This document shows, one piece after another, positions 23,312 to 27,883 of a stretch of DNA of 27,883 bases. The stretch's first letter is position 1; every line of letters starts with the position of its first letter. A program made the position numbers and the translations under genes. This stretch comes from Muribaculaceae bacterium (GTDB lineage Bacteria > Bacteroidota > Bacteroidia > Bacteroidales > Muribaculaceae), in NCBI GenBank assembly GCA_009775265.1, contig VSPG01000026.1:1-27883 (forward strand), read 5' to 3'. The notes under the pieces are model-generated. The model searched no databases. It was not told the origin of the DNA and saw nothing but the letters and a program-made list of their open reading frames with translations.

Positions 23312-25314
23312 GCCACACGGGCGTGGTACATAGTCTTCAGCCTCTTTATAAAAGCCTCTTTTATGACCGGCACGTCGCGGAACGAAATCGTTGATTCGTT
23401 GTGCAGCCCGTCGGCTATCTGCGAGTCGATTATGCGGTTCACGAGCATCGATATGCTCTTGGCGCTGTAATCGGACAGCGAACGGCTCGCGGCCTCAACG
23501 CTGTCGGCCATCATCAGCAGCGACGTCTCGCGCGTGCGGGGGTTAGGCCCCACGTAGGCGAACGGCGTCTTGTCCACATCGCCGGCGCCGCCAGCGCCCT
23601 GGGCCTCGGCGTTCTTGCACGCCAGTATGTAGAAATACTTGGCAAGCCCGCGGCCGTGGTGCTGCGCGATGAAGTCGCGCACGACCGACGGAAGCCCGGC
23701 CTTGTCGGCCATGCGAAGGCCGTCGGTCACATGGGCCGTGATTATACGCGCGCTCTGCTCGGGAGGCAGCGTGTCGTGCGGGTTCACGCCGTGCTGGTTC
23801 TCGGTGAAGAACGCCGGATTGCGCAGCTTGCCTATGTCATGGTACATGGCGCCGGCGCGCACAAGCATCGTGTCCGCACCTATGAGGCGTGCGGCATCCG
23901 CGGCAAGATTGGCCACAGCCATGGAGTGCTGGAACGTGCCCGGACATTCGTCGCTGAGGCGCCGCAGCAGCGGGTTGCTGGTGTCGGCCAGCTCCACGAG
24001 CGTAATCTTGCTCACAAAGCCGAAAGCCTTCTCGGCGGCGAACATCAGCACATAGGCCAGCTGCACCAGCGCGGCGTTGCAGCACATGAATATCACCATG
24101 CGCCACGACCACCCCTCGAAAGAGCCGTTGAACATGAGCTCCACCGCCGGATAGGCCAGCAGGCACACTCCGGCCACAAAAGCCGATGCGCGCAGCATCT
24201 GCGAGCGGCGGCTCACCTCGCGCAGCGAGTACACGGCCGCACACGACGCCGCCGATTCCATGAATATGTACTCCAGCGGAAACGAGGCTATGGCGGCACA
24301 CAGCACCGTCAGCACTATCGTGGTGACAATGGCCGTGCGGCCGTCGAAAAACACCTGCATCAGCACCGCCACCACCGCCACCGGCACAAGATAGATGCCG
24401 AGCGCCACATTGCGTTCGAGCAGGGCCGAGAGCACGAAGAACACCAGCACGAGCAGCATCACGAACATGTAGGCGCGCGGATTGTCGGACACGGCGGGGC
24501 AGAAAAAATGGAAATACGCAGCCAGCATGCTCAGACACAGCAGCACGTAAAGCGCACGGCCGGCCACCATCAGCGTGTCGCTCGTGCCCGTGCCGCGCAA
24601 CTGCTCGCGCACCATGCTTTCATAGGTGTGCAGATTGGTGAAATCCTGCGGCGTCAGCACTGCGCCCTTGTCGATGATAGTCTGCCCCTGCTGTATCACG
24701 CCCCGGTCGGCAGTCATCTTCAGATAGTCGTAATCGTAGTGGCGGCGGCTTTCAAGCGAATCGAACACAATGTTGGGGCGCAGCAGCGTGGGCAGCGCTC
24801 CGGCCAGGTAGCCGCGCATGGCCGAGTCGGGAGCCAGCGAGTCGAGGCGGCGGTATATGTCGACAGGCGAATTGAATGCCGCCGTGCTCATCTCGCTCAG
24901 GATGTTCTTGTCGAGAATGCGCACGCGGCGCAGACTTCCGTCGGCAATACGGCGGCGCGTATCGGCGTCCACCACACCCGATGCGTATATGCGCCGCAGG
25001 CGGGTGGCCACAGACGCGCGCTGCGGCCCCGGAGGCAAAGCCCGCGCTATGCTGTCGGCCAGAAGCTGGTTGATGCGGTACACCGGCACGAAACGCGCGT
25101 CGAGAGTGTCGCGCATGCGGTTGAGCGTGGCCGAGTCGGGATGCACGGGGATGTCGAACGGAGCAATGAGCTTGGCATAGTTCCACGGGCGCCCCTCCTC
25201 GTAATTGTAGTGGGTGGTGTCGGTCTGCGGAAAACACAGCAGCACGAGCACGGCCGTGGCGAGCGCCATAGCGCCCTGCCATATCGTTTTGCTTCCGGAG
25301 AATATGTTTGTCAT
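23284..25314 (-). CDS. pgpH: PgpH-like 7TM receptor with HD phosphodiesterase domain
   Basis: A 676-residue membrane protein. An N-terminal span (about 12-30) is followed by an extracytoplasmic 7TMR-HDED-type domain (about 45-245), then six further spans (about 250-428), and a cytosolic HD domain (about 440-640). Metal ligands are visible: His463 in FQHS, His492-Asp493 in YHDIGK, His528 in ITAHVTDG, His552/553 in QHHG, and Asp604. PgpH enzymes hydrolyse cyclic di-AMP, and the intact ligands suggest an active enzyme. Its start lies 19 bases after the rel stop, so it is probably co-transcribed with rel. In Listeria, PgpH is inhibited by (p)ppGpp, which makes this pairing meaningful. The gene end overlaps the convergent permease gene. 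Confidence 0.9.
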   Translation of the reverse strand: MTNIFSGSKTIWQGAMALATAVLVLLCFPQTDTTHYNYEEGRPWNYAKLIAPFDIPVHPDSATLNRMRDTLDARFVPVYRINQLLADSIARALPPGPQRASVATRLRRIYASGVVDADTRRRIADGSLRRVRILDKNILSEMSTAAFNSPVDIYRRLDSLAPDSAMRGYLAGALPTLLRPNIVFDSLESRRHYDYDYLKMTADRGVIQQGQTIIDKGAVLTPQDFTNLHTYESMVREQLRGTGTSDTLMVAGRALYVLLCLSMLAAYFHFFCPAVSDNPRAYMFVMLLVLVFFVLSALLERNVALGIYLVPVAVVAVLMQVFFDGRTAIVTTIVLTVLCAAIASFPLEYIFMESAASCAAVYSLREVSRRSQMLRASAFVAGVCLLAYPAVELMFNGSFEGWSWRMVIFMCCNAALVQLAYVLMFAAEKAFGFVSKITLVELADTSNPLLRRLSDECPGTFQHSMAVANLAADAARLIGADTMLVRAGAMYHDIGKLRNPAFFTENQHGVNPHDTLPPEQSARIITAHVTDGLRMADKAGLPSVVRDFIAQHHGRGLAKYFYILACKNAEAQGAGGAGDVDKTPFAYVGPNPRTRETSLLMMADSVEAASRSLSDYSAKSISMLVNRIIDSQIADGLHNESTISFRDVPVIKEAFIKRLKTMYHARVAYPPTAAQL

Positions 25315-25333
25315 CTGTAAGTATGGTTTGTTT

Positions 25334-27643
25334 TCATTTTATACGGGCTGCGCTCTGCACCCCTTCGATGGTGAGAACGCGGCGGCACAGATCCGACGCC
25401 ACGGCGGCATCAGCGATGCGCACCCACAGGTCGCAGTGGAACACATTCGACGACGCCTCAATTTCAAGACGCCGTATGTCTATACCCATATGGCTGGAAA
25501 TCATCTGCGTGAGCTCCTGAAGCACACCGTGGCGGTCTATGCCCTCCACACGCACGTGGGCCATGAAACGCGCCCCCTGCGCATCCCACTGCGTGGACAC
25601 GATGCGGGGGCCGTAGGCCGACTTCAGCACAGCCGCATGGTCGCACGTGAGCGCATGCAGCTCCACCGCTCCGTCGTCGGCGATGAAGCCCATCACATCG
25701 TCGCCCGGTATAGGGTTGCAGCACTCGCAGAGGCGGAAGTTGGAATTGCCGTCGGCATCGGTGCGCAGCACATACGTCTCCTTGGGGTTCACCTTCGGCA
25801 CCGGCACAGATTCCGCGCCCGCAGGCGCATCCGGAGTCTTCGGCTTCATTCCGAGCCGCAGAATCTTGCGCAGCAGCCCGGTGGAACTTTTACCCTCCTG
25901 CTTGCGCAGCACGTCGGCAAGGAAATCGCCCAGCATAATCTCGTCGGCGCCGAGCTGGAAGTAAAGGTCGTCGCGGTTGGCGGCATGATACGTGCCCAGC
26001 AGCTTGGATATTACCGCCGGAGTAGGCTCAATGCCCTTCTCGGCAAACCACCCTTCGAGCATCTCCCGGCCGCGCGCCATCATGGGCTGTCGCGCCTTGC
26101 GCATGGCAGCCCGCAGACGCGTCTTGGCACGGGCCGTCACCAGAAAGCCCTCCCATTCCGGCTGCGGCGTCTGGCTCTTGGACGTCAGCACCTCCACCTG
26201 GTCGCCGCTGCTCAGGCGGTGGCTCAGCGCCACAAGCCTGTGGTTCACCTTGCCCGCGATGCAGTGCATGCCCAGCTCGGTGTGCAGCTCGAACGCCATG
26301 TCGAGCACCGACGCGCCCGCAGGCAGCGTCACAAGTTCGCCACGAGGCGTGAACACCACAATTTCCGATGCGAAAAGATTGAGTTTCAGCGTGTCGAGAA
26401 AATCAATGGCCGACGGCTCCGGATTCTCAAGAATATCCTTGATAGTGCGCAGCCATGCGTTCAGCTCGCTCTCCTCGTCGCCCTCGCCTATCTTGTAGCG
26501 CCAGTGCGCGGCAAAGCCCTTCTCGGCAATCTCGTCCATGCGGCGCGAACGGATCTGCACCTCCACCCAGTTGCCGTCCGGCCCCATCACCGTAAGATGC
26601 AGCGCGCGGTAGCCGTTGGCCTTCGGCGTCACGATCCAGTCACGCGTGCGCTCGGGGTGGAGCCTGTATATGTCAGTGATGGCGGAATAGATGTTCCAGC
26701 ATATGCTCTTCTCCTTCGACGGGTCGTCGCATTCGAAGACGATGCGCATGGCATACAAGTCATACACCTCCTCGAACGGAATGTGCTTCTGCTCCATCTT
26801 CCGCCATATGCTGTACACGCTTTTCAGGCGGTCCTTAGCCTCATATTCAAGACCCATCGCATCGAGCGCCGCACGTATCGGCGCCGCGAAATCGGCGTAC
26901 GCCGAATGCCGGCGCATCTCAGTCTCGCGAATCTTCGCACTGATGCTCTCGTACTCCGCCGGATGCTCGTACTTGAAACTGAGGTCCTCCAGTTCCGTCT
27001 TTATCGCGAACAGCCCCAGGCGGTGAGCCAGCGGAGCGTATATGTACAGCGTCTCGCCCGCAATTTTGTATTGCTTATTCGGCGGCTGGGCACCCAGCGT
27101 GCGCATGTTGTGCAGGCGGTCGGCCATCTTTATCAGCACCACGCGTATGTCCTCGCTCATCGTAAGCAGCAGCTTGCGGAAATTCTCGGCCTGCGCCGAA
27201 GCCTGGTCGCCGAAAATGCCGCCCGAAATCTTCGTAAGCCCCTCCACTATCTGCGCCACCTTGCGGCCGAACGCACGCTCGATGTCCTCCACCGTATACT
27301 CCGTGTCCTCCACAACATCGTGCAGCAGAGCCGCGCATATCGACGTAGAACCCAGCCCCATCTCCTGGCTCGCGATGCGCGCCACGGCTATAGGGTGCAG
27401 AATGTACGGCTCCCCCGACCGCCGGCGCACACCCTTGTGCGCCTCGCGGGCAAACCGGAAAGCACGCTCTATCACCTCCACCTTCTTGCGGTGGTTGCTT
27501 TTCAGATAGCCCTGCAGCACCTCGTCAAAGGCATGCTGCACCAGCGCGTCCTCCCGTTCGGCAGCCATCTGCGCCTCAACATTCTGATTATCCTGCTTTT
27601 TACTATAAGCTTCCATAATATGTGGCTTCTTGGCGGCAAACAT
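25334..27643 (-). CDS. rel: RelA/SpoT-family (p)ppGpp synthetase/hydrolase
   Basis: A 769-residue cytosolic protein with the full long-Rel layout. The hydrolase HD domain (about 40-190) has HPIAVA at 83-88 and LLHDVVEDT at 106-114, so hydrolysis should be intact. The synthetase domain (about 260-380) has GYRALHLTV at 344-352 and EVQIRSRRMDEIAEKGFAAHW at 361-381. TGS spans about 423-487, and a C-terminal ACT domain lies at about 690-769, preceded by the CECCNPIPGD motif. It makes and degrades (p)ppGpp in response to starvation. The start is uncertain: the ATG at 27643 gives a leader of only about 10 bases, and the ATG at 27616 (MEAYSKKQ) gives about 37 and a more usual N-terminus. Confidence 0.95.
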   Translation of the reverse strand: MFAAKKPHIMEAYSKKQDNQNVEAQMAAEREDALVQHAFDEVLQGYLKSNHRKKVEVIERAFRFAREAHKGVRRRSGEPYILHPIAVARIASQEMGLGSTSICAALLHDVVEDTEYTVEDIERAFGRKVAQIVEGLTKISGGIFGDQASAQAENFRKLLLTMSEDIRVVLIKMADRLHNMRTLGAQPPNKQYKIAGETLYIYAPLAHRLGLFAIKTELEDLSFKYEHPAEYESISAKIRETEMRRHSAYADFAAPIRAALDAMGLEYEAKDRLKSVYSIWRKMEQKHIPFEEVYDLYAMRIVFECDDPSKEKSICWNIYSAITDIYRLHPERTRDWIVTPKANGYRALHLTVMGPDGNWVEVQIRSRRMDEIAEKGFAAHWRYKIGEGDEESELNAWLRTIKDILENPEPSAIDFLDTLKLNLFASEIVVFTPRGELVTLPAGASVLDMAFELHTELGMHCIAGKVNHRLVALSHRLSSGDQVEVLTSKSQTPQPEWEGFLVTARAKTRLRAAMRKARQPMMARGREMLEGWFAEKGIEPTPAVISKLLGTYHAANRDDLYFQLGADEIMLGDFLADVLRKQEGKSSTGLLRKILRLGMKPKTPDAPAGAESVPVPKVNPKETYVLRTDADGNSNFRLCECCNPIPGDDVMGFIADDGAVELHALTCDHAAVLKSAYGPRIVSTQWDAQGARFMAHVRVEGIDRHGVLQELTQMISSHMGIDIRRLEIEASSNVFHCDLWVRIADAAVASDLCRRVLTIEGVQSAARIK

Positions 27644-27659
27644 TACACCAATCTACGCA

Positions 27660-27690
27660 CAAAAATACCACATTTTCGCCAACTTCCAAA
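27660..27690 (-). promoter_or_regulatory. rel-pgpH promoter
   Basis: On the minus strand TTTG (27687-27690) and TATTTTTG (27660-27667) are 19 bases apart, a consensus Bacteroidetes promoter. It faces away from the tRNA-Phe promoter. Confidence 0.75.
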
Positions 27691-27757
27691 GAAAAAGCGC
27701 ATTGCGCCCCATTTACAGGCCAAAACCGCAAAACCCGAAAACAAAAAACGCAAAAAA

Positions 27758-27789
27758 CTTGCACAATCAAAAATAAAGCCGTAACTTTG
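27758..27789 (+). promoter_or_regulatory. tRNA-Phe promoter
   Basis: CTTG (27758-27761), a 20-base spacer and TAACTTTG (27782-27789) form a strong Bacteroidetes promoter ending 17 bases before the tRNA. Confidence 0.75.
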
Positions 27790-27806
27790 CAACGCAATTC
27801 GCAAAA

Positions 27807-27879
27807 GGTGCCATAGCTCAGTTGGTAGAGCAAAGGACTGAAAATCCTTGTGTCCCCGGTTCGATTCCTGGTGGCACCA
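27807..27879 (+). tRNA. tRNA-Phe (GAA)
   Basis: A complete 73-base cloverleaf. The acceptor GGTGCCA pairs with TGGCACC, the D-arm is GCTC/GAGC, the anticodon stem AAGGA/TCCTT holds the loop CTGAAAA with anticodon GAA, and the T-loop is TTCGATT. The central T-stem pair reads C opposite T, so that stem has one mismatch. CCA is not encoded after the discriminator A. Only four bases follow before the window ends. Confidence 0.95.
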
Positions 27880-27883
27880 CCTC

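Noticed and set aside
25214..27784. 856-codon plus-strand open frame across the rel gene
   Set aside because: It is antisense to rel, with no recognisable domain and a shadow-like composition.
27807..27883. tRNA-Phe as an integration site of a mobile island
   Set aside because: The window ends four bases after the tRNA, so no integrase or att duplication can be seen.

Overview
The window looks like a piece of a GC-rich chromosome from a Bacteroidales bacterium, perhaps Muribaculaceae or Alistipes-like; the family is a guess. Three observations support the order. Promoters carry the Bacteroidetes-type -7 box TAnnTTTG, often with a TTTG-like -33 box 19-21 bases upstream. Start codons lack clear Shine-Dalgarno sequences. 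The gene content is also typical: a BlaI/M56-TonB pair, MeaB, a DUF1573 protein, GH43 and a Rel/PgpH pair. Strong C/G-ending codon use gives very long antisense open frames over almost every gene; these were treated as shadows.

Left part, plus strand (1-8150): the tail of an upstream gene, a secreted SGNH/GxDLY esterase-like protein, ATP-dependent PEP carboxykinase (pckA) with its own promoter and terminator, a BlaI-type repressor with two operator palindromes followed by an M56 metallopeptidase fused to a TonB C-terminal domain, the MeaB GTPase overlapping a DUF1573 protein, and recA. Positions 8151-8742 hold no gene but are full of structure: strong hairpins, three copies of a small REP-like palindrome, and a 215-bp MITE with 33-bp terminal inverted repeats and a TAA target duplication.

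Central part, minus strand (19961 down to 8743): five closely spaced genes form one probable operon. In transcription order they are a membrane-anchored periplasmic vWA protein, a 923-residue tubulin/FtsZ-superfamily GTPase-like protein, a 1109-residue membrane-tethered papain-like (C1) protease, a SAM methyltransferase, and a lipoprotein with a glycogen-debranching-type glycosidase domain. The first four are coupled by short gaps or overlaps, and the operon ends in a strong terminator. Its promoter region is a 75-bp tandem duplication that supplies two complete promoters. This is the most interesting locus here: a vWA + tubulin-like + tethered protease cassette that may link an envelope signal to a cytoplasmic GTPase and proteolysis. 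A parS-like palindrome lies inside the methyltransferase gene.

Right part (20274-27883): a secreted GH43 glycosidase (minus), a Cu/Zn-efflux-type permease fused to a heavy-metal-binding domain (plus), and a minus-strand operon of a bifunctional-type Rel protein followed by a PgpH-like 7TM-HD phosphodiesterase. The last two link (p)ppGpp with c-di-AMP signalling. The window ends with tRNA-Phe(GAA) on the plus strand, whose promoter is divergent from the rel promoter.
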